A stretch of DNA of 64,000 nt, taken from assembly GCA_002400415.1 (NCBI GenBank), contig DGQP01000004.1, positions 62,001 through 126,000 on the forward strand, read 5' to 3'. Made by a program: the position numbers and the translations under genes. This DNA comes from Chitinophagaceae bacterium UBA4411 (lineage in GTDB: Bacteria; Bacteroidota; Bacteroidia; Chitinophagales; Chitinophagaceae). Positions 51,420 to 61,067 of the stretch are shown here, piece by piece. Below the pieces are notes generated by a model, which saw only the letters and a list, made by a program, of their open reading frames with translations, was not told where the DNA came from and ran no database searches. How positions within the stretch are numbered: position 1 is the first letter of the stretch; each line of letters starts with the position of its first letter.

Positions 51420-52463
51420 TCAAACCAAATAGGCTTCACCGGGCTCCAATATCTTTAGGCGACCGTTAATATCCCCTTTTTCATTAAGTTCTTTGAGTAT
51501 TATTCCCGGCTCACCCATCGGCTCGTCTGCAGAATCAAATGTACCATAGTGAAAAGGAATCATCGTTTGGGCATTCAAAGCATTACATGCATTAACAGCA
51601 TCATACGGGTCCTGGTGGTGCTGTCCCATAAACCATGCAGGTGAATAGGCACCGGCGCCGATGAGAGCAATGTCTATTTTGGGAAATAGCTCTCCGATTG
51701 TTTTGAAGTGCGAGCCGTGTCCTGAATCCCCACCAAAATAGATACAGCTGCCTGCAGACTGAATCATAAAGCTTCCCCACAGCGTTGTATTGCCATCAAA
51801 AGGGTTTCTGTTAGCCCAATGCCTGGAAGGTAAAAAGGTAATGGTTAATTTATCTTCTAAATAATATTGCTGATACCATCCCGCCGAGATTATTGGATTT
51901 TTAACCCATTTTGATATGAGTTGGTACAAATTTAAACCTGTTAATATTTTAGCATCGGGATTATTCACTGAAAGCAGTTTAATGCTCTTTTTATCACAAT
52001 GATCATAATGAGCATGTGAGATCAGGATATAATCAATGTTCAAAAATTTACCTGGTGGAACAGGTAATTCGGAATACCGTTTCACAATCGGCAGCTTACC
52101 AAACATCGGGTCTATCAAAAGGCGAATTCCTGAAAGCTGAATAAAAAAACTGGCGTGTCCTAACCAGACAATTTTATCGGCTGGATCATTAAGCCATGAT
52201 TCATTTTTTCGTACGGCAATACGCCAGGTGTCTTTCTTCTTTACCTGCCTTTGCGGATTTTTCTGAAAAAGGAATTTCAGTACTGCCCGTATACTGATGA
52301 TGGTAGGATTCTCTTCGTAGATGAACAGGCCATTTTGATCCAACGGAGTGCCTCGCCAACCCGGTTTAATGGTTATCAACCATGGATTGGAAGTATAGTT
52401 TTTAACTACCGGCTTTCCTCCCTTTTTGAAGAGCCATTTTATTAATAGCAGGACGGTGAGCAT
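51420..52463 (-). CDS. MBL-fold metallo-hydrolase, NAPE-PLD-like
   Basis: The 347-residue protein has the metallo-beta-lactamase motif HAHYDH (150-155), with a further His in GDSGHGSHF and DGH-like HYGTFD. The WLGHASFFIQLSGIRLLIDP opening matches UlaG/NAPE-PLD-like phosphodiesterases. A hydrophobic N-terminal segment (1-12) suggests membrane attachment. The substrate is not known. The AraC gene lies 50 bases upstream on the same strand. Confidence 0.87.
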   Translation of the reverse strand: MLTVLLLIKWLFKKGGKPVVKNYTSNPWLITIKPGWRGTPLDQNGLFIYEENPTIISIRAVLKFLFQKNPQRQVKKKDTWRIAVRKNESWLNDPADKIVWLGHASFFIQLSGIRLLIDPMFGKLPIVKRYSELPVPPGKFLNIDYILISHAHYDHCDKKSIKLLSVNNPDAKILTGLNLYQLISKWVKNPIISAGWYQQYYLEDKLTITFLPSRHWANRNPFDGNTTLWGSFMIQSAGSCIYFGGDSGHGSHFKTIGELFPKIDIALIGAGAYSPAWFMGQHHQDPYDAVNACNALNAQTMIPFHYGTFDSADEPMGEPGIILKELNEKGDINGRLKILEPGEAYLV

Positions 52464-52513
52464 TTTATTAGGATAGAAATCAATGAGGAGTATTCAATTT
52501 GTCAATGACACTG

Positions 52514-53320
52514 TTAGTCGCTAACCAGATGGCTGGGCGCAAATCCAAATTGTTTTTTGAAAGCAAACGAAAAATGCGACAGGTTTTCAAAGCCTACTTC
52601 GTAGCAGACATCCAAAGGCTTTTTCTTTTTTTCCGTGAGTTGGTAATGTGCCAGCTCCAACCGCTTTTGCGTGAGCCAACGTTGCGGCGTTGTACTGAAG
52701 GCTTTTTTGAAATCCCGTTTAAAAGTCGTGAGACTTCTGCCCGTGAGATAGCCGAACTTTTCCAATGGCAAATTGAACATGAAATTCTTTTCCATGTAAT
52801 CAACCAGGTTGATCTTGCCCGGCTCCTCAAAATTGGCGAGCACATTGTCAATCTCTTTGTCTAACACCCTGAGAATGCTGATAGCTTCTGTGATCTTGAT
52901 AGACGCAATATCCTTCGGAATATCTTTCATGTCAAAATACGGAATGAGTGAAGCCAGGCAACTTTCCAGTAAGGGGTGATTGGAGAAACGGAAAATTTTG
53001 GGTGAATTCTGAGGCTTCGGTTTTACGTGTTTGTTAGAATAAAAATCCCTGAGCCTCTCTACTGATAAATGCATCACCACTGTTTTATGTGGTTTACCAT
53101 CTTTCGGATAATTGATAATGGTAGCGAGTTGGTTCCTCGGGATCAGGAAAATATCCCCTTTCCCAAAAAAATAGGTTGCATCTCCCTGTACAATCTTTGT
53201 TTCTCCTGAAAGAAACCATACCAGCATGTGCTGGTCGAACGTGATATCCGACTTGAAAAATTTGTCTTCATAACTGGAGAGCTTTATGTCTTCAGTGATA
53301 AACCGGGCTTTATATTCCAT
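52514..53320 (-). CDS. AraC-family transcriptional regulator
   Basis: The 268-residue regulator has an N-terminal cupin-like region (~10-140; YFFGKGDIFLIPRNQLATI) and a C-terminal double helix-turn-helix (~170-268; LPLEKFGYLTGRSLTTFKRD and PLDVCYEVGFENLSHFSFAF). The ATG at 53320 follows a promoter-like TATTTTTG 33 bases upstream. Its position between the MBL gene and the SDR/aldehyde dehydrogenase group suggests control of one or both. Confidence 0.9.
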   Translation of the reverse strand: MEYKARFITEDIKLSSYEDKFFKSDITFDQHMLVWFLSGETKIVQGDATYFFGKGDIFLIPRNQLATIINYPKDGKPHKTVVMHLSVERLRDFYSNKHVKPKPQNSPKIFRFSNHPLLESCLASLIPYFDMKDIPKDIASIKITEAISILRVLDKEIDNVLANFEEPGKINLVDYMEKNFMFNLPLEKFGYLTGRSLTTFKRDFKKAFSTTPQRWLTQKRLELAHYQLTEKKKKPLDVCYEVGFENLSHFSFAFKKQFGFAPSHLVSD

Positions 53321-53352
53321 GATTTTGTTTTTTAAGTAGGAAACCGTTAAAG

Positions 53353-53360
53353 CAAAAATA
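53353..53360 (-). promoter_or_regulatory. Possible -7 box of the AraC gene
   Basis: TATTTTTG on the minus strand fits TAnnTTTG exactly, 32 bases before the AraC start at 53320; no clear -33 box. Confidence 0.4.
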
Positions 53361-53467
53361 GAGAATAACATATGCTTTACTTTGTTTTAAAAGCTAATAT
53401 TAGCAAGAAAGGAAGCTAAACCTTATATGCATTTATCTTCCTTTCTTATCAGTAATTATTGTGAAAA

Positions 53468-54196
53468 TTAAATGGATTGACCGCCATCTACCAGAAAGTT
53501 AGCGCCTGTCAGAAAGGAAGCTTCTTCACTTGCCAGGTAGTTAATCATACTCGCTACTTCTTCTGCCTTCCCCATTCTTTTCATAGGAACGCTTTGCAGC
53601 AGTTGATTTTCTGAGGTCTCATCAAGCCCTAACTTGCTTATAATCTCTGTAGCTACCGGGCCAGGGCTTACCGCATTGACACGGATATTCCTGGAGGCCA
53701 GTTCAAGCGCTGCGATTTTCACTACCGCATTAATAGCCGCTTTGCTGGCTGCATAGACAGAAGCGCTTTGTGGAGATATTGTTGCTGATGTCGAGGAAAG
53801 CATGATCACGGAAGCTCCATCATTGAGCAAGGGAATGAAACGGCTTAAGGTGAAGTATGCGCCTTTGAAATTGACGTTCATGATTTCATCGAAAAGACTT
53901 TCTTCTATTTGCTGGATCGTAGAAATTTTGCTGATGCCAGCATTGACAAGAAGGATATCTACTTTGCCGAATTGATCTTTAACCTGGTGGACAAGATTTT
54001 CAATGTCCGATAATTTAGATTGATCCGCTATCAGACCGGTTACATTCAATTCAGCTGCTGCATTCTCTATCGCTTCCTTTCTTCTTCCCGTGATAATAAC
54101 ATGGGCGCCGTTTTCTTTCAGTTTTTTGGCGGCAGCATACCCGATGCCGCTGTTACCGCCCGTAATTATTGCTACTTTATCTTTTAAATTTTTCAT
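53468..54196 (-). CDS. SDR-family oxidoreductase
   Basis: The 242-residue SDR has TGGNSGIGYAAAKKL (12-26), ITGRRKEAIEN with an Arg pair that suggests NADP(H), NAGIS, Ser in SSTSATIS and YAASKAA. It is FabG-like but the substrate is unknown. It is 44 bases downstream of the aldehyde dehydrogenase gene and probably co-transcribed with it. Confidence 0.9.
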   Translation of the reverse strand: MKNLKDKVAIITGGNSGIGYAAAKKLKENGAHVIITGRRKEAIENAAAELNVTGLIADQSKLSDIENLVHQVKDQFGKVDILLVNAGISKISTIQQIEESLFDEIMNVNFKGAYFTLSRFIPLLNDGASVIMLSSTSATISPQSASVYAASKAAINAVVKIAALELASRNIRVNAVSPGPVATEIISKLGLDETSENQLLQSVPMKRMGKAEEVASMINYLASEEASFLTGANFLVDGGQSI

Positions 54197-54240
54197 TGTT
54201 CTGTGTTTAATAAATGAATCAATATGAAATCATCATCCGT

Positions 54241-55722
54241 TTATTTATCTGCTTTTCCCGGAATGGCGATTGTCTTTGTCTGGAGATATTCTTCAAAACC
54301 TTCAATACCCATTTCACGTCCGATACCTGATTGTTTGTAACCACCAAAGGGTGCATTGGGAGCAAGGAAGTAAGCGCCATTAACATTGAGTGAACCTGTG
54401 CGGATACGACGGGCAACATGTAATGCCCTTTCAGTTGAAGCTGAGATAACAGAACCCGCCAAACCATAGATGGAGTCATTGGCGATGCGAACAGCATCGT
54501 TGTCGTCATCAAAAGGAATAACAACCAGCACAGGCCCAAAAATCTCTTCCTGGGCAATCCGCATGTTGTTATCTACATCAGCTAAAAGTGTTGGCTCGAT
54601 GAAATAACCTTTTGCAAGATTTTGTGGTTTGCCACCACCAACTACAAGGCGTGCTCCTTCAGCTTTCCCGATCTCTATATAGGAAAGCACTCTTTCACGT
54701 TGTTTGGCACTGATCAAAGGTCCCATAAATTGGTTCATATCATTTACATCACCGTAGGGTATAGCACGAAAGATTTGCTCTAAGAGCGATATGGCTTCAA
54801 CGTATCGTGAACGGGGTACCAAAAGACGAGTGTTGTGTGCGCAGCCCTGGCCTGCATGGTAAGTAATGAATGCTGCATGCCGCATAGCTTCCGCTATATC
54901 TGCATCATCGAGTACAACCATTGCTGATTTGCCACCCAATTCCAGGAAAACTTTTTTGATTGTTTTAGATGCACTTTCCATGACCGTGCGGCCTGTAGCG
55001 GTAGAACCTGTAAAAGAGATCACATCAACCCGTGGATCGCTGGTGAGTTTGGAGCCTAATGATACCTTCGGAGACGAGGTCAGCACGTTGAATGCACCTG
55101 CGGGCAGGTCTGGACAATTAGCCGCCACACGACCCAGCATTGTTGCCGCCCAGGGTGTTTCGTAAGCCCCTTTTAAAACTACGGTACAGCCTGCTGCCAG
55201 TGCAGGGATGATTTTATTAATATTGATCTGAACGGGTGCATTCCATGGCGTGATAGCTGCTACAACTCCTGCTGCCTCCTTACGCACAATACGATTGGTT
55301 TCACCGCCCATCAGCGAACCCAGGTCTTCAATGCTTTGCTCGAACTGATATCCTTCTAGTAACTCAATAGAGTAGTCGATACTGTTTATCGGGCCATCCA
55401 GGAACGGGCCATGTGTTAACGGTCTAGGGCAGCCGCCTTCTGCAATAACCTGCTCTCTCCATTCATCGGCTGAGGCTTTTAAACCGTCCCGCATTTGTTT
55501 TAGTGCTTTTATACGTTTTGCTGTATTGGTTGACCAATCGGTTTCATCGAAACAGCGCCTTGCGGCGGCAAGGGCGAGATCAGCATCTTTCAGCGAGGCA
55601 GCAGCAACAATGCCAGCTACTTCTTCGGTTGAAGGGTTAATGACTTCATAAGTGTCACCGCTTTCGGAGGAGGTCAGTTTACCGTCAATGAATAACAGTT
55701 CTTCGGGATTTAAATTTTTCAT
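54241..55722 (-). CDS. Aldehyde dehydrogenase
   Basis: The 493-residue NAD(P)-dependent aldehyde dehydrogenase has ELGGKSAMVV (catalytic Glu), GQGCAHNTRLLVP (catalytic Cys), the NAD loop FTGSTATGRTVM and PFGGYKQSGIGREMG near the C terminus. Length and spacing are normal. Together with the SDR genes on each side it may form a small alcohol-aldehyde-acid pathway, possibly under the AraC regulator. Confidence 0.94.
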   Translation of the reverse strand: MKNLNPEELLFIDGKLTSSESGDTYEVINPSTEEVAGIVAAASLKDADLALAAARRCFDETDWSTNTAKRIKALKQMRDGLKASADEWREQVIAEGGCPRPLTHGPFLDGPINSIDYSIELLEGYQFEQSIEDLGSLMGGETNRIVRKEAAGVVAAITPWNAPVQININKIIPALAAGCTVVLKGAYETPWAATMLGRVAANCPDLPAGAFNVLTSSPKVSLGSKLTSDPRVDVISFTGSTATGRTVMESASKTIKKVFLELGGKSAMVVLDDADIAEAMRHAAFITYHAGQGCAHNTRLLVPRSRYVEAISLLEQIFRAIPYGDVNDMNQFMGPLISAKQRERVLSYIEIGKAEGARLVVGGGKPQNLAKGYFIEPTLLADVDNNMRIAQEEIFGPVLVVIPFDDDNDAVRIANDSIYGLAGSVISASTERALHVARRIRTGSLNVNGAYFLAPNAPFGGYKQSGIGREMGIEGFEEYLQTKTIAIPGKADK

Positions 55723-55840
55723 TTTATTATCTTTTTTAGAGTTTTAAAATTGGCATGACAAGGACCGCAGCGTACAGGCGAGTACACTTAAGTCTGAAAG
55801 CTTAACTATTTAATGGGGTATTTTAGCGATTAGCTGAGAA

Positions 55841-56833
55841 CTATATATGGAACTTTAATCCGGTCATTTCTTCAGTGAGTGTCCATAATTTTTTTGCGCT
55901 TGTTTCATCCAACGAATAAGGGTTTACACCTTTCTGACAAGGGATATCCGCACAAAGTGTTGCGATGTCTGCGTCTTCACAATACACACCGCCTGTATTA
56001 TTTAATAAAGCGCTGGTTGCACACCATACCGTTGTGGCCGCACCTTGCGGGACTGTTTTCAACGATGCCGCTACTTCTGGCAGCATATTGCCATCTGCAT
56101 CTACAAAACCCATTTTCTGAAATAATTCTAATGGTGCTTCTCTTCCCAGTTCAGTACCGCCAATGGAACCCGGATGTACAGCATATACTCTTATGTTAGT
56201 TGATTTAGCACGGTTGTCTAATTCCATTGAAAACAGGTTGACTGCCGTTTTTGATTGTCCATAACCCTGTAAAGTTTCGTATTCCCTGTTCAGGAAATTG
56301 GGGTCATCAAAATTGAACGGGGCGAAATGGTGCCCATGTGAAGAAACATTGACTACTCTTGCTCCATTGGCTTTTTTGAGCGCTGGCCATAGTTTGGCGG
56401 TAAGTTGAAACTGTGCCAGGTAATTTGTCGCTAATTGTGATTCAATACCACGGCTATCTCTGCGCAGCGGAACCCACATAATGCCGGCATTGTTGATGAG
56501 GATATGTAAAGGTCTTTTTGAAGCGAGAAAACTGTCTGCAAATGCATCAATAGATACAGGAGACATTAAATCCATTGCTGCGATTTCCACATTGGAAATA
56601 CCCTGCAGATTTTTCTTTGCTTTTTCGATATCCCGTGCAGGTACGATAACCGTTGCTCCGGCAGCGGCAAGTGTTCTGGTTGTTTCAAGACCGATACCTG
56701 TATTGCCTCCGGTTACGATAGCAATCTTGCCTGTAAGGTTAATCCCTTTGATAACATCGTTTGTAGTTGATTTTGCGTTGAAGCCCGAACCGGTTGGCTG
56801 CTGCAAGGCTCCCTGGTAATTGTTTTGTTCCAT
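55841..56833 (-). CDS. SDR-family oxidoreductase, retinol-dehydrogenase-like
   Basis: The 330-residue SDR has TGGNTGIGLETTRTLAAAGA (37-56), NNAGIMWVP, VSSHGHH and YGQSKTA, the pattern of the retinol dehydrogenase/WWOX-like extended group. It begins with a short N-terminal tail. It lies 118 bases upstream of the aldehyde dehydrogenase gene. The substrate is unknown; such enzymes reduce or oxidise hydrophobic alcohols and aldehydes. Confidence 0.9.
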   Translation of the reverse strand: MEQNNYQGALQQPTGSGFNAKSTTNDVIKGINLTGKIAIVTGGNTGIGLETTRTLAAAGATVIVPARDIEKAKKNLQGISNVEIAAMDLMSPVSIDAFADSFLASKRPLHILINNAGIMWVPLRRDSRGIESQLATNYLAQFQLTAKLWPALKKANGARVVNVSSHGHHFAPFNFDDPNFLNREYETLQGYGQSKTAVNLFSMELDNRAKSTNIRVYAVHPGSIGGTELGREAPLELFQKMGFVDADGNMLPEVAASLKTVPQGAATTVWCATSALLNNTGGVYCEDADIATLCADIPCQKGVNPYSLDETSAKKLWTLTEEMTGLKFHI

Positions 56834-57294
56834 TTTTAATTTGTTTTTGTTGAAACAAAAGTAGAGAGCCCTGCTGCCAGTGACTTTGTTTAAAAGTCCT
56901 AATTTGCTTTGTTTAAAGGGTCAGATAATTTTCATTGTACACAGAACATTCTCTGTCTATGTAAAAGCTATCATTTTCACCGTACAAAAATTAAGTCCGC
57001 TCCTGAACGGTGTAGATGCTATCTTGATGACCGGTTCCATTGTCCGCATCAAAGGCTTTCCGGGAATAGTACTTTATAATGCCAGCGAAGATTCGTAACC
57101 TGCCATGGCCCGTACTTGGATGCGGGAGTTAAAACGTTTTAAAATTAGAGTACATGTAATTAAGCCTGGCCCAATTGATAATCCCGAATATCAAACAACA
57201 TATAAATCCGTAGTTTTCAAATCTGCAAAAAAGGTCCGAAAATAGTCCCGGCACGACGACTCTTCATAAAGGCTCTTTTATATAACAGGGCCTT
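56834..57294. other. Non-coding region
   Basis: About 460 bases between the SDR start and the AsmA stop. It holds a promoter-like box (56856-56863) and a terminator-like hairpin at its right end. A plus-strand frame at 56880-57098 (72 codons) has no family feature and is not called. Confidence 0.55.
56856..56863 (-). promoter_or_regulatory. Possible -7 box of the SDR gene
   Basis: TACTTTTG on the minus strand fits TAnnTTTG exactly, 22 bases before the SDR start at 56833. Confidence 0.4.
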
Positions 57295-57295
57295 T
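57268..57295 (-). terminator. Terminator-like hairpin after the AsmA-family gene
   Basis: AAAGGCTCT / AGGGCCTTT (57268-57276 with 57287-57295) pair over 9 bp with one G-T, and touch the AsmA stop codon. It contains a 23-base stretch repeated at 51203-51225. The T run on the minus strand is short (CTTTAT). Confidence 0.45.
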
Positions 57296-60200
57296 TAATT
57301 CTTCACTGCCGTATCGCTGTTGTTTTTCTTCTTTTTATTGAACAGCGTATTGATCGTATTCTTAATCGCCTGTTCTGATTTCTTTTTTGTACTGTCTGCA
57401 GAGTTTGATTTTACGGAGTCCTTGTTGCCAAACAACCGGTCCTGCGCTTCTTTTTTCAGATCATTCAGCACCTGGTTTTTTACACTAGTCAAACTGTCTT
57501 TGATCGTTTGTTTCACCGTGTCCACCCTGGCTTTGGCAAAATCAACTGCCTGCTGCTGCATTTCTTTCACCGCATCGCCGGCTACTTCTTTCAATTCAGT
57601 TTTAAGCGTGGGATTTGCAAGGCTGCCTCCCATTTTGAAACTGAGATCCACCATTTCACCCAGTTTTACCGGGATGCCTTTATTTATAGCCTGCGTCACC
57701 AGGTTATTAAGCAGGTTATTTCCTTCATTGCCCAGGTATTTTCTCGGTACTTTCATCTGTACCACGTAGTCAATCGACTGGTCAAGCCCATGCATGCCCC
57801 CGATCAGCATTTCAATGTCCTTTACCTTCACACTGAATGGTTTTACCAGCACTTTGCCTTTGGCAAATTCGATATAGTTTTTTACATCTTTAATAGTGAT
57901 TGATTTCAGCTCGTCAATCTGCAGCGTACTGGCAATCTTTTCCAGCGGTGCAAATTTTTTCAGTATTCCTTCGATCAGTAAAAGGTTTCCCTTGCCGCTC
58001 AATGTGCCCAGATCAGGCATCATATTGCCATTCAGGTTGCCGTTCATCGTTAGTTGCGAATTGAGCTTACCGGCCAAAAACTGACCAATGGGCATCAGCT
58101 TTTGGATACTATTAAAAGAAAAGAATGCTTTTTGCACATCAATATTCTTTACTTCATAGCTCATTGCAATGGCAGGATCCTTTTTATTGTTTTTGGTGGA
58201 ATAAGAACCATCAAAAACAATAGTACCGTCAAGAGCTTCTGTCTTTACATGCTGAAGTTTTACGGTCTCATCATTCAGCAGCAGTGTTCCGCTGATGTTA
58301 TTGTAATCAACCTTGTCATATTTAACCTTGCCGGCCCGTGCATTGATCGTAATATTTATATTGGCAGGAACGGCGAAAGGGGCAGCTGCCGCAGGGGAAG
58401 CAGCAGTTGCTGTTGCAGCAGTATCTGTCCCCATCCAGTCATTCAGGTTCATTTTATCAGCGGTTACATTCAGTGTTCCTGCCAGCGGCTGATCCTGCAT
58501 GGCATAACCCACGAGGTTATTGAAAGTTCCGTTGGCAGAGAAGTTGGTATTCAGGTAAGCGCCGGTGAGATTATTAAGTGTTACATTCTTTGGGTTAAAA
58601 CTGAGTGCTGAATTTGATACTGACAATCCTGACGGATAATCCTTCGAAACATATTTAAGGTTATTCAAACCAGCTGTTCCGCTGATAACTATTTTATCAT
58701 ATTCGCTTTTGTCAATTGCTGTTTTGTTACCGCTGAAACCAAGATCAGCATTTAATATTCCGCTGATGCTGGTTCCGGGATCCAGTGTTACAAACTGCCT
58801 GATATGGTCTAAGGTAAACCTCCCTTTGGCAGTACCCGAAAAATCAACTGATGACATCGGGCGGCGGAGTTGCAAGCTGAAGTCAACCGGGTCTTTTCCC
58901 ACTTCAATATGCCCGGCGGATATATTCACGGAAGTATTGTCGGCAATACCGCCGCTGTTTTCCACCTGCACTTTCATATTCCCGTTTTGTACCGGTTGCG
59001 GAAACGCAGCAGAAGAATAGAGCAGGTTTTTGATGTCCAGGAAACCACCGGCAGTGAAATTGCCCTGCTGGTTTTCCAGGGCAGACATATTGCCTTTGGC
59101 AAACAGATCAGCCCAAACCAGTCCCGCCAGTTTGGTCCCGTCTTCTAATTTTATAAATTTAGAAAGATTGGCAAGATCCAGCTTCCCTTTCGCCACGGCA
59201 TCTATATATTGCGCCGTTTCCGGGTTTTTAAAGAGGAGCTTGAAATCAAAAGGTTCATTGTCCATTTCCACATGCCCTTTAGAAATATCCACGACCGTAT
59301 TATCCGTTTTGCCATCGGGATTATTTACATGCATATCCAGTTGAATATTCTTTACCGGTTTGGGCAGGTCAGGATACTGGAAGAAACCATCTTTTATTTC
59401 GAGGTTCACATCGTAAGCCGGCAACTGCTGGGGGCTATAGGTTCCTTTTACAAAACCATTGAAAGCAGCACTGCCACTTGTTTTAATCGTTGCAAAATCC
59501 TGTTTGTAAATACCCGGAACCAGTGAGAGGATATCTTTAAACTCGTTAGAAGGTGTATTGAATTTAATATCCATACCATAGGTGCTATCATTCAGTAACT
59601 GGAAAAAACCATCTGCATTCAGCTTCAGATTATTGACCGTGATAGCATCTGTTTTAAAACTGTATTTGCTGCTGGAATTGTCAACCCGGATGTCTGCATC
59701 AATATCCGTCCGGGCGTTGGTTAAATAAGGGACAGCCGCGTATGTGAAATCAGCGGATGTTGCCCGGGTTTTGGTAGAAAGTGTGAATACATCTTCTGTG
59801 AAATCACCGCTGCCTTCATGATCGAGGCCGGCTATTTCTGCACTCATATCACCACTTTCGTCCTTATAATACACATAACCATTACTGATCTCGTAATGCT
59901 GCAGGTTCATTTTGAATTCGGAAGGAGCGTTGCCGGTTGAGCCTGCGGTATCCGTACTTTCTTTAGCAATATCCCAGTTGGCTTTTCCTTCTTTAGTCAC
60001 CAGCGCATGGATGCGGGGTGATTCTGCATATACGCCATATACCTTTATATCTTTTCCCTTAATGGCGCTGATAAGATTGACGGATGCATCCAGTGTTACA
60101 GCAGACAGGAGTGTATCTTTTGCAAAGTCGTTGATACCCACTACGGAAAGATCTTCCAGCGAAATAGAGACTTTGGGAAAATGCCGGAATAGTGAGAGGC

Positions 60201-60366
60201 TGACATCTTTAAAATCAACTTTAGCGTTCAGGCTTTTATTAATCTCTTTTTTGACCAGTTCCGTTATCTGTTTTTTAAATAGTACGGGGATTAAAAAAGC
60301 GGCGGCGATCAATACCAGCAGGGTAATTCCTGTGATCTTTCCTATTTTCTTCAGTTTTTTCTTCAT
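57295..60366 (-). CDS. AsmA-family inner-membrane-anchored protein
   Basis: The 1023-residue protein has one N-terminal membrane segment (residues 12-31), the AsmA start VDFKDVSLSLFRHFPKVSISLEDLSV, and the C-terminal AsmA-like unit with YVVQMKVPRKYLG. In between are repeated ~25-residue blocks such as DMHVNNPDGKTDNTVVDISK and VQVENSGGIADNTSVNISA, which mark internal duplications. AsmA-like proteins have a long beta-groove and are implicated in lipid transfer to the outer membrane. The C terminus is Lys/Asn/Ser-rich. It stands alone. Confidence 0.9.
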   Translation of the reverse strand: MKKKLKKIGKITGITLLVLIAAAFLIPVLFKKQITELVKKEINKSLNAKVDFKDVSLSLFRHFPKVSISLEDLSVVGINDFAKDTLLSAVTLDASVNLISAIKGKDIKVYGVYAESPRIHALVTKEGKANWDIAKESTDTAGSTGNAPSEFKMNLQHYEISNGYVYYKDESGDMSAEIAGLDHEGSGDFTEDVFTLSTKTRATSADFTYAAVPYLTNARTDIDADIRVDNSSSKYSFKTDAITVNNLKLNADGFFQLLNDSTYGMDIKFNTPSNEFKDILSLVPGIYKQDFATIKTSGSAAFNGFVKGTYSPQQLPAYDVNLEIKDGFFQYPDLPKPVKNIQLDMHVNNPDGKTDNTVVDISKGHVEMDNEPFDFKLLFKNPETAQYIDAVAKGKLDLANLSKFIKLEDGTKLAGLVWADLFAKGNMSALENQQGNFTAGGFLDIKNLLYSSAAFPQPVQNGNMKVQVENSGGIADNTSVNISAGHIEVGKDPVDFSLQLRRPMSSVDFSGTAKGRFTLDHIRQFVTLDPGTSISGILNADLGFSGNKTAIDKSEYDKIVISGTAGLNNLKYVSKDYPSGLSVSNSALSFNPKNVTLNNLTGAYLNTNFSANGTFNNLVGYAMQDQPLAGTLNVTADKMNLNDWMGTDTAATATAASPAAAAPFAVPANINITINARAGKVKYDKVDYNNISGTLLLNDETVKLQHVKTEALDGTIVFDGSYSTKNNKKDPAIAMSYEVKNIDVQKAFFSFNSIQKLMPIGQFLAGKLNSQLTMNGNLNGNMMPDLGTLSGKGNLLLIEGILKKFAPLEKIASTLQIDELKSITIKDVKNYIEFAKGKVLVKPFSVKVKDIEMLIGGMHGLDQSIDYVVQMKVPRKYLGNEGNNLLNNLVTQAINKGIPVKLGEMVDLSFKMGGSLANPTLKTELKEVAGDAVKEMQQQAVDFAKARVDTVKQTIKDSLTSVKNQVLNDLKKEAQDRLFGNKDSVKSNSADSTKKKSEQAIKNTINTLFNKKKKNNSDTAVKN

Positions 60367-60477
60367 AACCAGTTGTTACTATCGGGGCCAAAATTGCAAA
60401 TATGGAGCCAGAAAGAAAAGGTAATTGTACCTGGGGCTCATGCAGGGGTAAACCACTTTGCTGAAACCTGTTGCTGC

Positions 60478-60828
60478 TTATTTTCTCAGTATCTTCTCCA
60501 TGGCTTTCCCTTTAGCCAGTTCATCGATCAGCTTGTCCATATAGCGGATTTTTTGAATGAGTTTGTCTTCAATTTCTTCTACGCGGTAGCCGCAAATAAT
60601 ACCGGTGATCTTAGACACGTTGGGATTGAGACGGGGTGCCTGATCGAAAAAAGTTTCCATATCCACTTTTTTATCGATCTGTTGCTGCAATTGTTTGGGT
60701 GTATAGCCGGTAAGCCAGCAAATGATGGTATCCAGTTCTTCTTTGCTGTGCCCTTTGGTCTCTGTTTTTTTAAGATAATGCGGGTAGACACTTCCGAATG
60801 CCAGTTTATAGACTCTTTCGGTTTTCAT
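60478..60828 (-). CDS. DUF2200 family protein
   Basis: The 116-residue protein matches DUF2200 over its length: ERVYKLAFGSVYPHYLKKTE, then ELDTIICWLTGY, then FFDQAPRLNPN and GVICGYRVEEIEDKLIQKIRY-like. Cytoplasmic; function unknown. Confidence 0.85.
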   Translation of the reverse strand: MKTERVYKLAFGSVYPHYLKKTETKGHSKEELDTIICWLTGYTPKQLQQQIDKKVDMETFFDQAPRLNPNVSKITGIICGYRVEEIEDKLIQKIRYMDKLIDELAKGKAMEKILRK

Positions 60829-60946
60829 ATTGGTTGCTGTTATGCAGTAAAGTTAATTTCTTGCTCAGAAAGTTAATGAATTATTCAGTTGCTGGCGACG
60901 GAGATAGAATAGTTTGTCATATATCACTAGCCTGCTTTCATTTCAT

Positions 60947-60986
60947 AAAAAATAAAAGCCCCGGCTTGTGGAAGACGAGCCAGGGC
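60947..60986 (-). terminator. Rho-independent terminator of the metallophosphoesterase gene
   Basis: On the minus strand GCCCTGGCTCGT / ACAAGCCGGGGC (60958-60969 with 60975-60986) form a long stem with two mismatches and a 5-base loop, followed by TTTTATTTTTT. It is 82 bases after the stop. Confidence 0.8.
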
Positions 60987-61067
60987 AACACAGTGAAACA
61001 GAGCTATTTTATTATACCAGGGCAGTAACCCAGTTAGGGCAATAAGATTAGTTTTCTCCTGCTGCAT

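Noticed and set aside
56880..57098. 72-codon plus-strand frame between SDR and AsmA genes
   Set aside because: No family features; partly low complexity and unlike coding sequence in its neighbours.
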